This document shows, one piece after another, positions 29,860 to 41,278 of a DNA stretch of 64,000 nt (position 1 is the stretch's first letter; the number at the start of each line of letters is the position of its first letter). Where the stretch lies: positions 558,001 through 622,000 of the forward strand of contig JANEZZ010002064.1 in assembly GCA_026122225.1 (NCBI GenBank). Direction: 5' to 3'. The notes beneath the pieces were generated by a model. The model was not told the origin of the DNA, made no database searches, and saw nothing but the letters and a program-made list of their open reading frames with translations. Source of the stretch: Heloderma charlesbogerti. Its lineage: Eukaryota > Chordata > Lepidosauria > Squamata > Helodermatidae. A program made the translations under genes and the position numbers.

Positions 29860-32220
29860 AAGAGTAGTTTGAATATCTATTTACTGTTGTAGTTTTAAGA
29901 GCCCATCCCTTTCCTTGCAGGGTGTGTTTTTTTTATGTGGCATTCAGCTCTGATATCGATTCCCCCTCTAGTGTGTCATTTTAAACCCCTCTTTGTATTT
30001 GGCATTCTCTATGCGGCTGGGTGCATCGCTGTATAGTTCTGGATATGTTGTTATGGACGCGTTGTGATTTCGTCCTCTGGTTGGCAGGGAAATAACGAAT
30101 ACATTGTCTTGCGGTAGGAGAACATATACACACCGGGAGGGAAAGATCTTTGTTTTGAGTTTAGAAGCAAGAATGCCTTGGCCTCTAGAGTCACAAGGGA
30201 GAGATTCACGGGCATTCAGGGTCTGGGAAGGAAGGAGGCTGCTGTTTAAGCCACCAAGAATCGCCCTCTGTTCTGACTTGCAAATGAATATGGGTAGATA
30301 TGTGTATGTGGATAATAATCTCAGGACAGATTTTTGAGAGTACAATACTCCAGTTTAAAACCAGATCCTCTAATGTAAATAATTGCATAATCGTTTTAAA
30401 AGGTCATTATCGTTCTATTTATGAAGGGCTTTGGTACGAAACAAAAGACTGTTAAGAGATCGCCAGAAATAATAACGCGCCGGAGCTCGGGATCTGATTC
30501 GATTGTAATCGACTCTCCTTCTTTGCTTAAAATGCAGAAAGAGCCTTTTGTCTTGACTTTCTTTGGCGACCAGGAGCAGCAGCAGCAACGAAAATGTTGC
30601 AAATATTAATAATGCACCGGAAAGGTGGGAGGCGAAGGAGCAGGGAAAGGAAGGGAAAGAGGAGGAAAGAAGAAAGCAAAGCACATCCCCTTGTTTGTGT
30701 GGAGCATGGCTCATTGAGGTCATAACAGGCGATGGCGAATGGAAAATGTTCATCATCATTAACTGCAGATAGGGGGGGGGGGCTGGCTGCTGCTGCTGCT
30801 TTTTCGTTCAGCTGTTTCCTTGAGAGCCAGGCTGTAGCAATGAAGAGTAGTTCGTTACCGACTGCAATCCTGCCAGCTACCGCTATGTATGGCTGTAAGA
30901 TGGGTTCATAAAGCAAAATGCCTACTTGATTTGTTGTGTTCTCCCAGTTCTCTCTCTTTCTCTGTTTCTTGCTCGCTTGCTTTCTTCTTGCTTGCTTTGT
31001 TTGGGTAGGGTTAGGATTTCTCCTTGGGTGAATCTTTGCAAGGGAACTGCAGACATTTACGGGACCACTTCTGGGTTTGGAAACGTCAGCCGTGCATGGA
31101 CTTGTGGATCAGGGTGCGGTGGAGGGCCGGGAAGGAAAGCGTCTGCAACAACACACCCACCCTTCTTTGATGGAAATGTACGGCCGTGCCAAGTTGGGCT
31201 GGCAAAACCAACCAGGGCTCTCGCGGCTCTTTAAAATGACTTAACAAATGTGTATTGTCGTGGAATAAATAAGCTTTGGTGAACTAGAGCCCACTTTGTC
31301 AGCTGTGGTCGATGTGTCTCCGCGCCTCTGTACGTAGGGAAAAGGGAACAAAGAGCAGGCGTGTGGCTAAAGTGACAAATAGACATCCCATTTTCTAGAC
31401 CCGGGCGGATAAACAATCGCTCCGGTTAGTCAGTTTCTCTTCTTAGCCTTCCCTTGTTTTTGCCTCTTTTGTTGTTTCTTTGCCAGCGGATTAAGATTAA
31501 GGGTTGATCTCTGCTCCCATTGGCTGCCTGGGATTGGAAGCCTGTGGTGACGTTGCTATGATTTGCATATGACATTGAGACGTCACCAAGGCCAGCCCTT
31601 TCCAATCCTTCCCTCCCCATCCACGCATCTTGAAGTTGTCCTCTTTTGACCTGTGTAGAAGCCTGTCATGTACTGGAGTGCTGGAGATCGGTGCATTCCT
31701 TTGATAATTTCATGGGCAGAAAAGGCCTGCATGGAGCAATGTCATATTTTTGTATTTGTACTGCTGAGCAAGAAGGTTGGGCCATCATAGAAAATAAGTA
31801 AGACACGAGTGCGGGCAAAGGAGGGATGTTCCTCATATTTTGGTTCGCTTACTCATCATCAGTATTGGTAACATTGCAGGGTAGTTTGGATTTCAGGGTC
31901 ATTTGGCATGCTGTATTTTAAAATGTATAATTTCTAAAATTAATTTTCATTGTGACATTTCACCAAAAAAATAAAAAGAAAGAGGAGAAAAAGGAGAAAT
32001 ATTTTATATGCAAACATAGATTTGTATGTATCCATATCAATGAATACATATGAAATACATATATCTGAGAATACAGCTTTCTGGTAATTATACATAAGCT
32101 TCAACAAAATTTAATTGTTGAGGTAGAAAGCAAAGTCTTCCATGCACTATGAAAATGGAGTGGCCAAATGTGCAAACAAAAGGCACCTATGGGGTTTTGA
32201 GAAATTGACAATTTAGGGTA
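29860..32220. other. Repeat-poor stretch of putative TP53INP2 intron 1
   Basis: I recognise none of the window's repeat families over about 2.3 kb, which is unusual here. Lack of repeats next to a promoter often marks regulatory sequence. It contains the CRE/octamer cluster at 31546-31587. The short frames show no domain. Confidence 0.5.
31516..31610. promoter_or_regulatory. CRE-like pair around an octamer, with CCAAT box
   Basis: GGTGACGT (31546-31553) and its inverse ACGTCACC (31580-31587) flank ATTTGCAT (31561-31568), the POU octamer. An inverted CCAAT (CCCATTGGCTGCC, about 31517) lies just upstream and another CCAAT (TTTCCAATCC) just downstream. CRE sites bind CREB/ATF factors. This may be an intronic enhancer or alternative promoter; that is inference. 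Confidence 0.45.
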
Positions 32221-32224
32221 GGAT

Positions 32225-32442
32225 ATAAATGGACCCTGATGCTGGATAAGACAGAAGGCAAAAGGAGAAGGGGACGGCAGAGGATGAGATGGCTAGATAG
32301 CATCACCGACGCAATGAATATGAACTTGAGCACACTCCGGAAGAGAGCACAGGACAGGAAGGCCTGGCGTGCTATGGTCCATGGGGTCACGAAGAGTTGG
32401 ACACGACTGAAAGACTGAACAACAACAACAACAATAAATGGA
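32225..32442 (+). mobile_element. BovB LINE 3' fragment with target duplication
   Basis: The insertion proper is 32234-32433: CCTGATGCTGGATAAGACAG, GGCAGAGGATGAGATGGCTA, then GACACGACTGAAAGACTGAA and CAACAACAACAA. ATAAATGGA is repeated at 32225-32233 and 32434-32442. Only about 200 bp of the 3' end was copied. It is of the 'SITDAMNM' lineage. Confidence 0.92.
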
Positions 32443-32854
32443 TAATTACCATTTGAAATGTTTGTGTTACTGTAGGTCTAGTGTGAAAACCATGGCAGCA
32501 TAGCCCTACCTGAAAAGACCCCTCCATCTTGTCTTAGTGTAGATTTATCTTAATGTTTTGACAATCCACCAGCCAAAGAAGTTGTACTCTGCTCATGTGT
32601 ACAAACTAAGTCTTTACAAAATTCTGCACCAAGAAAAGCTGAATTCTGCAACCTGTATAAATTATGCAAGGTGCCCAAATGCTATTATTTTGCATGATTT
32701 ATTCTGCAGTTTTTCCAGTTTTCCATGATTTATTCTACTGCTAAACATGGGGAGGAAATAGCAAGGCCCTAAAGCCCTGCCCCACCCTGCTCATGCTGGA
32801 AATCTCATTAAGCAGCCCATCTGGGTACTGATCGCCTGCCCATGTGCTTCCAAA

Positions 32855-32990
32855 GATATTTTTTACATTTCGATACTTTCCATTAGCCAAGGCTCTCTGG
32901 GTGGTTTACAAGACAAAGCTTAAAACCATAAAATACAATGATGTAGTAAAACATAATATAAAACCATATGTTTAAAACAGAATAAAACTA
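32855..32990 (-). repeat. LINE 3'-tail-like fragment
   Basis: TTCCATTAGCCAAGGCTCTC and TGGGTGGTTTACAAGACAAA with AAAACCATAAAATACA resembles the fragment at 45876-45945 (CCGAAGCTCTCTGGGCGGTT). It is probably the 3' tail of an L2/CR1-group LINE. Confidence 0.45.
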
Positions 32991-33303
32991 AAGTAGATAA
33001 ATGCCAGCAGTAGTGCAAAGATCTAAGAATGCACTAACACAATTTTAAAACTGAACAGCTAAAAATATCTTGGTAATCATAAGGATGGATTAGAAAGTTA
33101 CTTAAAAAAAGAAAAGAAAGAAACTTCTCAGGAAGCTGAATACTGCGCAAAAAAACTATAGAATAGCAATTTGTGCTTGCCCAGAAGTTGGTGTACTGTG
33201 CCATTTAATCAGTAAAGCTGCATTTCCTGGACTGAGATGTTCATTCCTCTAATAACACATGGAAACGCCTTGCTTTCCAGTTTTGCCATTGTTATTAAAC
33301 AGC

Positions 33304-33699
33304 ACAACCATCACTTTGCTGGATTTGCTGAAGGAATTTGCTGGAGGAAAATTCTGAGAGTGCCTTGGACTGCAAGAAGATCAAACCAGTCCATACTCCA
33401 GGAAATAAAGCCAGACTGCTCACTTGAAGGAATGATATTAAGGGCAAAACTGAAGTACTTTGGCCACATCATGAGAAGACAGGATACCCTGGAGAAGATG
33501 CTGATGCTAGGGAAAGTGGAAGGCAAAAGGAAGAGGGGCCGACCAAGGGCAAGGTGATGGATGATATTCTGGAGGTGACAGACTTGACCTTGGGGGAGCT
33601 GGGGGTGGCGACGGCTGACAGGAAGCTCTGGCGTGGGCTGGTCCATGAAGTCATGAAGAGTCAGAAGCGACTGACCGAATAAACAACAACAACCATCAC
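33304..33699 (+). mobile_element. BovB LINE C-terminal fragment with target duplication
   Basis: The insertion is 33315-33688 and the 11-bp repeat ACAACCATCAC lies at 33304-33314 and 33689-33699. The frame reads RKILRVPWTARRSNQSILQE, YFGHIMRRQDTLEKMLMLGK and RKRGRPRAR. It is nearly identical to the 3' end of the full-length copy at 22591. The first 25 or so bases after the left duplication (TTTGCTGGATTTGCTGAAGG then AATT) are not BovB but echo the TTGCTGGAGGAAA junction, so they look like 5'-junction filler. Confidence 0.92.
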
Positions 33700-33790
33700 C
33701 CAACTCAGCACCCTCCAGATATGTTGGACTACTGCTCCCATCATCCCCAGCCAGCATGGCCCATCTGGAAGTCGCTGGATTGGGGAATTG
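33690..33790. mobile_element. Palindromic 'ACTACAACTCCCATCAT' MITE fragment
   Basis: CCTCCAGATATGTTGGACTA and CTGCTCCCATCATCCCCAGC with CAGCATGGCCCATCTGGAAG. The right arm is shortened. Confidence 0.7.
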
Positions 33791-34915
33791 TACACACAGT
33801 CATGCCCGGGAATTCAGCCTTCAATGATTCCAGTTTCTTTGGCTAGCTTGCAAGAAGAGCAATGTTAGCATTTGCGTTATCTGTGATTTCAAGACGGGTA
33901 GCCATGTGAGTCTCTTGCTGCCTTCATGCACTTTAAAGTTTTGGATGAAGGTTGTGTGATGTATATTAGTTATGACTCATTGGCCAGTTTGCATGTCGCA
34001 ACAAGTGATTTAAAAACAAACAAAAAATCTTGGGTTGCTGTGACGTGTGAACTGGGCCATTAGATCCCAAAGAGTTGTGTAGAGTCACCAATGGGAGGGA
34101 TGAAGCTATTTTTTGCATCGCCATCCTATCTGAGTAGGAGGTGATGAAGACAGCAATTCTCAAGCGTCATGAGCACATATTGCCTTTGTACACTATGGTG
34201 ATGACTGAGCAGGTATTCTTAGATCTGTTTTGGAAGGTTTTCCTTGGCATGCCTTCAGTGCCCTTTCTGCTCTGAAGTATTTCAAAAGGGTTTATTTTGG
34301 GGGGAGGGGGAGAAATCTCTTCATTCTAAATAGGTATTTTGTGACTCTTACAATAGCTCTTTTCAGTTCTAGAAGCTCTGTCCCTGTTAATTACAAAAGT
34401 AAGAGCTACCCACTCCTTCTCCCTGCCTACAGTGTAGTGTTCTTGTGCATCATTGGTCTTTGTTTCAATTGTTTCTCTTGTTTTGTTTCTTCCTGGTCTT
34501 ACCTAACGGGATTATTTTGGAGAGCCAATGATTCACAAAACAAAGAGGTTGGAGGAATGAGAATAGCTCTTTTTGTTTCCGGTTTAGTTTCCCTTTGCCA
34601 AACAAAAACCTCAGAAGAACTCACTTGGATGCCTTCAAAATAATGTGCCACCACCTGACATCAATCTCTCTGTACACAGATGATAATGGAATAATGTCAA
34701 GTCTCTAGGTGGATCATGCAGAGAATCTTGTAATAAAGAGGGAAGATAGCCTGCTGTGGCTGTAGTCATTTTGTTGACTGTGTCTGGGTCAAGAGGCCTT
34801 ACTGGGTTGTATCTCCTTGCTTGTGATTCTTTGTTACTTCCCCCCCACCCCGCCCCAAATGGTAGAAAGGTAGAAAAGCAATCAGTGCATGGTGAGTGAC
34901 TGGTCTTCTGCCAAA
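33791..34915. other. Unassigned intronic sequence
   Basis: The 137-codon + frame at 34230-34643 has hydrophobic runs but no family motif, and there is no evidence that it is a gene. Confidence 0.4.
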
Positions 34916-34916
34916 G

Positions 34917-35032
34917 CCAGCCTTCCCCAACATATTGGGCCCTCCAGATATGTTTGACTACAGGCCAGCTGGGGAAAATGGGAGCTCTAGTCCAACATAT
35001 ATGAGGGCACTAGATTGGGGAAGGCTGGCCTA
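34917..35032. mobile_element. Palindromic 'ACTACAACTCCCATCAT' MITE
   Basis: CAGCCTTCCCCAACATATTG and GGCCCTCCAGATATG face GGGAGCTCTAGTCCAACATA and GATTGGGGAAGGCTGGC. Confidence 0.82.
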
Positions 35033-35390
35033 CATTATTGGCTACACATTCAGGTTCTACAACATCCATGAGAGGCCATGTCCTTTTTTGGCACACAGCT
35101 GCTCACTGGTGTTCATGCGCTGGGGTGCAGGAACATATCACACAACCTGGCGTCACCACGTGCTGTGCCAGTATGCACATGCATATTATTTTAGTGCAAT
35201 GGATGAAGTGAATGAGATTATCCTGCCCACATCCACTCCTTCCTCTCCAGACGTTAGGAAGCTTTTCAATAGATTTTGATGCCAAATTTTAAGCCTGACT
35301 TTGGTTCTTGCCCTGTAAAATCAAGTTAATGTGAGTGAGGGCATTTTAGCATAAACTGCTCTTCTTTGTGGCTGAGCTGGCATCTGACAT

Positions 35391-35911
35391 AGGGTGGCCA
35401 TGTGCCCTACTTTACAGAGGACAGCCCTCTATTTGAAAAGCTGTCTGGTCCAAATTTTGTTTAAAGATTAAAAAACCATAAGAACAAAGAGCAAGGCCCC
35501 TGGAGTTGCCCATCAACACCGAGCTCCTGGACAGCAGACTGGCACACAGCTCACCTAGTCACACCCTTCCCTACTATGGTGAGATGCATTATATTTCTAT
35601 TTAAGTTATAGCAGTCACTTAGAGTATTGGACTGGGAGCCAGGAGATCCGGGTTCTAGTCCCACTCGGCCATGGAACTGGGTGAATTTGGGCCGGTCACA
35701 GATTCTCAGCCCAACCTACCTTACGGGGTGGCTGTTGTTGTGAGGATAAAATGGAGAGGAGGATTATGTACGCTGCCTTGGGTTCCATGGAGGAAAAAAG
35801 GTGGGATATAAATGCAATAAATAAATGAATAAACATTCTGCAAATCAGTGTCCTCTATTGTCCTACTTTTTGGTGGCACACTTCCTCTTTTTTTTGGCAA
35901 GTGGCCACCCT
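35391..35911. mobile_element. 'TAGGGTGGCCA' hAT-like element interrupted by a SINE
   Basis: It starts TAGGGTGGCCATGTGCCCTA and ends AAGTGGCCACCCTA, inverted ends of 11 bp. Internal landmarks are ACAGAGGACAGCCCTCTATT, AGCTCCTGGACAGCAGACTG and CAGTGTCCTCTATTGTCCTA. The MIR-like SINE at 35618-35834 splits it. The family also occurs at 40555-40830, 44345-44482 (reverse) and 48025-48385. Candidate 8-bp flanks ATCTGACA / GTCTCATA are only partly alike. Confidence 0.75.
35618..35834 (+). mobile_element. MIR-like tRNA SINE inside a hAT-like element
   Basis: GAGTATTGGACTGGGAGCCA, GGGTTCTAGTCCCACTCGGC, CAGCCCAACCTACCTTACGG, GGTGGGATATAAATGCAATA and AATAAATGAATAAAC follow the SINE order on the + strand. 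It must be younger than the element it splits. Confidence 0.82.
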
Positions 35912-37115
35912 AGTCTCATATCAGATAAACCTTAACAGGGTCCAAATTGGTCCAAAGCACTGATGTTCATTTGGGCATACAAATGTATACTCCTACAGTT
36001 ATGTATGTTTTATACACTTGTTGTGGCCAATGGATAAACCATAACCCTCTACTACTATATTCCAAGTGATGCAGGAGACATTAAAGAGCATCACATTAGG
36101 AATGAAACCAAGTGAGCAGAGCTGTGTGAACGTCATGATTCCACATGGGGAGAAGTGTGCGTGGGGGGAAACAATTCATGATGTAGCACTAGGCACATAA
36201 AAAGGTTCTTTAAAATCTCAGCTTTCTTCTTCCCTTTTAAAAACACATTTCCAGCCCTCATGGCTTTGAAGGTATGTTTGAAACGTGTGGTCAGTGCTTA
36301 CTGAAAGCTGGAAAATTGGCTGAATATGATTCCCAGTACTTGAAGGCCAGGCATTAGTGCCCAACTCAGCTCGTTGTCCCTCTCCCAAATTATGCAACAT
36401 AGCAACATTTCAGAATAAATTATGCAAAGCAAGATAATTACACAGATTTGCACTCTTTGCATCGTTTATATGATTCAGCCATTTTTGATGCCAAATTTGG
36501 GTTGCCTGAGCAAATAATTGTGTTATTTTTTTAATTGTAAAGTACACATAGCTCTAACAATGAGAAGAAAGAGGATGTTGCTAACTGTTCATTGTGTCCT
36601 GAAAGGTAATGAATGTAATGAATCATTAGCATGCCATCTAAAGGATGCACAAAGATCTCGGCTCATTATTAGTTGGAGTAGGAAGGCGGGTGTTGATCTA
36701 GGGTGAAGCTACATAGAGATGCTTTTGGCATCTCAAACGGCCTTCTCTGATGAGAAGCAAGCAACCGTTGACAGGGAGGGCTGAATAGACTATGCCTGTA
36801 ATGTCAACATCCTAGCCAGTTGCAATGTTTCCCAAACTGCTGGTACCTACGGGGGTCTGTTTTCCTCAGTTAAACACAGAGGAACGCTTCAGTCTTACAT
36901 CCAGAAAGGTGTACTTGTGTAAGGGGAAGGATTACCCCACTTAGACCCTGACCCCTGCATTTCTGCATGAGTCACTGGTCTGGCCAAAGTGCAGTGATTC
37001 TCATGCAGATGTGCAACACTGAAGAATCCAGTCACCCCTAGTGCAACAGATGCACCCGAATGTTCTGCCTCCAGCAGAGGCTGTGTGCAAGGAGGGAAAG
37101 CCAGAGGACAAGACT
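35912..37115. other. Unassigned intronic sequence
   Basis: No gene or repeat family is recognised. Confidence 0.4.
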
Positions 37116-37119
37116 AGAA

Positions 37120-37366
37120 CCAGTTGGTGGAAACTGCAGGGAAGCAGATTTTGGCAAAACATTAGGAGAAGCATCCTAATGGTAAGAGCTGTTTGAGAGA
37201 GGTGGGTGCCGGGGGCTTGCCTTTGCAGGAGGCATTTAAGCAGAGGCTGGATGGCCATTGGTCAGGGATGCTGCAGCTGCATCTTGCATTGTATATGGTG
37301 CATTGGGCAGGGAGTTGGACTAGATGACCTCTAGGGTCATTTCCAACTATAAAATTCTATTCTAAG
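37120..37366 (+). mobile_element. CR1 LINE 3' end
   Basis: GGTGGAAACTGCAGGGAAGC, AGGAGAAGCATCCTAATGGT, GAGGCTGGATGGCCATTGGT, GGGAGTTGGACTAGATGACC and TTCCAACTATAAAATTCTAT are typical of the CR1 3' terminus, which ends in short ATTCTATG-like repeats. A foldback MITE is inserted at its very end (37367). Confidence 0.82.
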
Positions 37367-37552
37367 CAGTGGAGGCTGGTGGGGTGATGTCAGTGGGATG
37401 ATGAATCTGCTCTGGGTTGCTGTCAGAACCAGTCAGAACTCTAAAGGAGCTATCCAAGGTGCTTCACACCTTGGATAGCTCCTTTAGAGTTCTGACTGAA
37501 ATGCAGAGCGGATTCACCACCCCTCTGACATCAGAGCCACCAGCCTCCACTG
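37367..37552. mobile_element. Foldback hAT-like MITE 'CAGTGGAGGC', complete copy
   Basis: It begins CAGTGGAGGCTGGTGG and ends CCACCAGCCTCCACTG. The interior TTCTGACTGAAATGCAGAGC pairs with the left half, and AGTCAGAACTCTAAAGGAGC faces GCTCCTTTAGAGTTCTGACT. The 186-bp unit is close to one long hairpin. Flanking 8-mers ATTCTAAG (37359-37366) and ACTCTAAG (37553-37560) agree at 7 of 8 positions. A second copy at 58931-59062 has a perfect 8-bp duplication. Confidence 0.88.
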
Positions 37553-38149
37553 ACTCTAAGTGAGTCAGGCAGACATACAGTTGGACAGGACACCAATGCT
37601 GGAGGGTGCAACTTAGCATGGGGCAAATTGCTGAGATTACCCAGAGGCATTGTGTTTGTGTGTGTGGGTGGGGGCTTGGGGTGGAATTAAACACACGCGC
37701 ATTTGTTTCCCACACCAGAGCTTGCTGGCACCAGCCATCTCTTCCTTTGTGCTAGAGCAGCACTCCCCACCCTGCCACCTAGGGATGAATGAGAATTTAT
37801 GATTGATTTGTTTTTAACTTGAATTTGCCCCATTCGCTTCCCCAAACGGGAACACAGTTTTTGGAATGGGCTGGCATATGCCCGACCTTGCGATCACATT
37901 TGCAAAATATGTACTTGAGACAAATGTGCACTTTAAACATTCGCCATAAAAAAAAAAGCATTTTCACGCTTTAGCCTTGGGGGAGGGGGAGGGTGCATTT
38001 GGGTGCGTGTTTTCCAAAATGTGCACTCTTCCCATTTGAACAAAAAGATAAACAGGTAGTAATTCAAAACAGGAGCAAGGCAGTCCAAGCTTCAGGAGGG
38101 AGCGCAGAGAATCTTGGCATGCTCCAGCATCTCTGTTTCTCCCATGCCT

Positions 38150-38228
38150 CCTGCTGCCGCCCAGATGTTGTGGACTACAACTCCCATCAGTCCCAACACC
38201 TGAAGATACCAGATTGGAGAAAGTTGCA
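38150..38228. mobile_element. Palindromic 'ACTACAACTCCCATCAT' MITE fragment
   Basis: CAGATGTTGTGGACTACAAC and TCCCATCAGTCCCAACACCT, then CAGATTGGAGAAAGTTG; half of the family unit. Confidence 0.7.
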
Positions 38229-38629
38229 ATAGAGCTATGTGTATATGTATATAAAAGCCTTTGTCCACTGAAAGTGTAATCCCCTCTGACTGCGAACAGA
38301 TGGCCCACTAGGCTTGCTGACATACAGTCTGAGCTGTGTCACTTTTGTCTTTATAAACGGGGGTGGGGGTGGGGGAAGGGGGCTGCGCACAGTTATCCCC
38401 TTTCCCACAACATGCTGGGGCAGATTGCTGCAGAAATGGGTCACAGAAAGACTGTATTTCTCTTCCCCCAAAATGGTTCTCAAAGCAGTTACAGATTTCC
38501 ACTGAATCAGCCATAAGTAAGGCTTGGCAACACATGCAGTTTCAAGGGCATTTGGGGGATAGTCAAGTAAAAACTGGCATAGAGTAATGGTTACAGTTGC
38601 AATCTTATACGCATTTATTTATTTTATTT

Positions 38630-38947
38630 ACCTGCAGTGTTGAGTGGTCCCTGTTCAGTGTTCCAGCCTGCCAGCCAATGATTCCTTTTTCAGGCTACTC
38701 CATTCCGTTTCCCAGTTTTCTGCCCACCTCCCCCACCCAACACGCATTCAGCTTTCTGTGGCCATGAATTTGTTCTGTCTTCATTGGGCTGTTTTGGGGT
38801 TCCCCCTGCCTTAAATTTAAAAAAAAATTCTAAAGATTTTTTGTACTTTTGCAAACCTTGTGGTTCACCCAATCTCCCTCTTGTATGTGAATGGTGCTAT
38901 TTTGACTACATCAGGATCCACGCTTGGAGAATGCATTTGCTGTTAGC
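38630..38947. repeat. Unclassified repeat shared with 8785-9060
   Basis: Shared order: TGCAGTGTTGAGTGG, GTTCCAGCCTGCCAGCC, GGCTACTCCATTCC, GCATTCAGC, TTGTACTTTTGCAAACC, CCTCTTGTATG, ATTTTGACTACAT and TTTGCTGTTAG. Confidence 0.6.
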
Positions 38948-39127
38948 TTACAAGATCACATTTATAGCCCACCTTTTCTCCTAGGAGGTCAAGGTGACAT
39001 GCATGGTTTTTCTCCCCTTCCCCCATTTTATCCACAACCCTGTGAGGTGGGTTAGAAAAAAGTGACTGGACCAAAGTCACCCAGTGAGCTTCTTTGTGGA
39101 GTGTGGATATGAACCTACATCTCCCCA
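38948..39127 (-). mobile_element. MIR-like tRNA SINE, interrupted copy
   Basis: GATCACATTTATAGCCCACC, CCCTGTGAGGTGGGTTAG and CCAAAGTCACCCAGTGAGCT on the minus strand form the body. The head ACCATTACACTGTATTGGCT reappears at about 39308-39330 after about 160 bp of foreign sequence. Confidence 0.75.
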
Positions 39128-39329
39128 GCTGCTAAAAAGGATGCATATCATCCCCAGTAAAATGCAAGATGTTCAGAAGGATGTGGAGGGATCTATTATA
39201 AATGCTTTGCAAAAAGCACAGTGGAATTGACATGGACCTGAACAGAACACTGATCTCCTCTGCAAAAAAAAGTTTCCATCTGGAAGAGCCCCATGTCTGA
39301 CATTTTAACCATTACACTGTATTGGCTCT

Positions 39330-40550
39330 CACTTACTTGCAATTACATTTCATTGAAATCTGTAGGAATTGCTCCTGTGTAAACATGCTTAGGGTTGGGC
39401 TGTAAGTGTGAGCCATCAACTGGAAGTCTCTGCTTCAAATCTCAGCTCACCCATTGACTTAGGTAAGACATTATCTTAGTCTCAAGCCCTGTATTGGAGA
39501 AATAATACTGACCTGCATTATTCATTAATTTCTAAACACTGCTATACCACACTCCACCAGATGGCTCCTAGAGCATTTCATAAAATTGTGCAATAAAATT
39601 AAAACAATCCAACAAACCAATACATTAAAAGCAGCTAATTGAAAACAGTGAGAGCCCAGAAATTTAAAACACTGGGGTGGGACAGGGCATAAAAGATAGC
39701 AGAGTGAGTGCCAGGCAAGCCTCTACAGGAAAGAAATTTCATTAATGAGGCATCACCACCCAGAAGACCCTCTCATCACTAGTGATGGATGAACTTACCC
39801 CAACAGAAGTTGCTTGTCGAAGTTACAAATTCCTCAGTCCAATCTTGGATGAAAATTCTCTATTCTTTTGAGATCTCATTGTGTATGTACATGTTGGTGC
39901 ACAGGCATGTCAACAAAGTGCATTTTGGGAACTATAGTATGCATCATGCTATGTGTCATCATGCATCACTACATTATGTTCCCCTCTTTGGCTGTTTACA
40001 CATGCCGTACTTTTTGCCCTGCAGTTGGTATGGAACCGGTGTGACTGACTGGCACAGGTAGGAGCTGTTGAAGTGGCACCTCCATCTGCCAAAGCCCTGA
40101 TCTCCTCCTTGCCCACCAGTTGCCTGGACTGCACCACTCCCCTCCTGACCTCCTCCTCGTTGGATTCCCTTTCCATCACAGTGCCACTCACCAGTGCCCA
40201 AGTCTAAAGTAAACATTTACTTACCAAACAACAACAAAACATTCTGGCTAATACTCAAGAGAAATGGCCTCAGTTGACTACCTGGACACAGAAATGAAAC
40301 CAGGCCACAAGTGAAACAGAAATGAACGAGGGGTGGTTACTAACCTTCATCACTGTTTCTCCAAACGTGATTAGTTTGTTGAAGGAGTTCAAATCCAAAC
40401 TTTTGCACGGATTGGTTTGGAAAACAGTAGCTAAAGCGTTAAAATGACATCATCCCACAAACATGGACATTATAAACTTAATAGATTCTACCAATGAACT
40501 GCCTGATTCCAAGTTTTGCTGGCATTCCTAGTCATCACACACCTTTCTTC
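39330..40550. other. Mostly unassigned
   Basis: A decayed CAATCCTATGCA foldback is seen at 39350-39405 (CTCCTGTGTAAACATGCTTA) and a LINE-tail-like stretch at 39520-39640. The 39789-40061 frame has no recognisable domain. Confidence 0.4.
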
Positions 40551-40554
40551 ATGT

Positions 40555-40835
40555 AGAGTGGCCACGTGTCCTCTTTCACAGAAGTCAGTCCTCTCTTTGA
40601 GGGCATCATCTGTTTGAAGGGCTGTCCAGTCCAAGTCTGGTTTAAAGATAAAGAACCATCAGAAGGGAGAGCTGCAGGGGCCTAGAAGTTGCCCATCCAC
40701 AGTCAGCTCCTGGACAGCAGATTGAGCAGGCAGAAAAGGCACCTGATCAGACTTCCCTACTATGCTGACATGTATTGTACTTCTAGTTAAACTCTAGTAA
40801 TGATTTCTAAATTTGCATCCTCAAGAAGCCCCATT
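40555..40835. mobile_element. 'TAGGGTGGCCA' hAT-like element, partial
   Basis: TAGAGTGGCCACGTGTCCTC, TGAAGGGCTGTCCAGTCC, GGTTTAAAGATAAAGAACCA and CAGCTCCTGGACAGCAGATT match 35391 onward. The right end is lost. Confidence 0.72.
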
Positions 40836-41278
40836 GGAATAAAGACTAACTTAAGTCCCACTGATTCCAAATAGCCTATGCTAGCAGTGTATATAAATGC
40901 CTAGCATTATTCTTGTTTTAAAAGTTTGGGTTAGTTAAATCAATAGTGCACTAGGTTTTTTCAAAGGCGTTAATATTTATTAAAAGGGTTGAAAGTTGGG
41001 TCAGAGTGGTGCAGTGGACAGATCCATTTTATATAACACCAAATCCAAGCTTCACTGCTGAAACGCAGAGTTTGAATCTGGTTGAATTTCAAACCCATAA
41101 ACTATTTGTAAACAACAACCTGGGTTTGTTTGTTTTTCTTCATTAACCCCCCCCCCCCGGGTTGTCATGAATGAGCCAATGTGCTAGTCACCGGAGCTTG
41201 ATCACTCCCATGGGTTTAACCCAAGATTCCGTCTCTGCTTGTTGAGGGAAAGACAAGCCAGAGTTCCTGGTTTGGATG

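Noticed and set aside
34230..34643. 137-codon frame with hydrophobic segments
   Set aside because: No recognisable family, no promoter or splice evidence; it could arise by chance in A+T-rich intron sequence.
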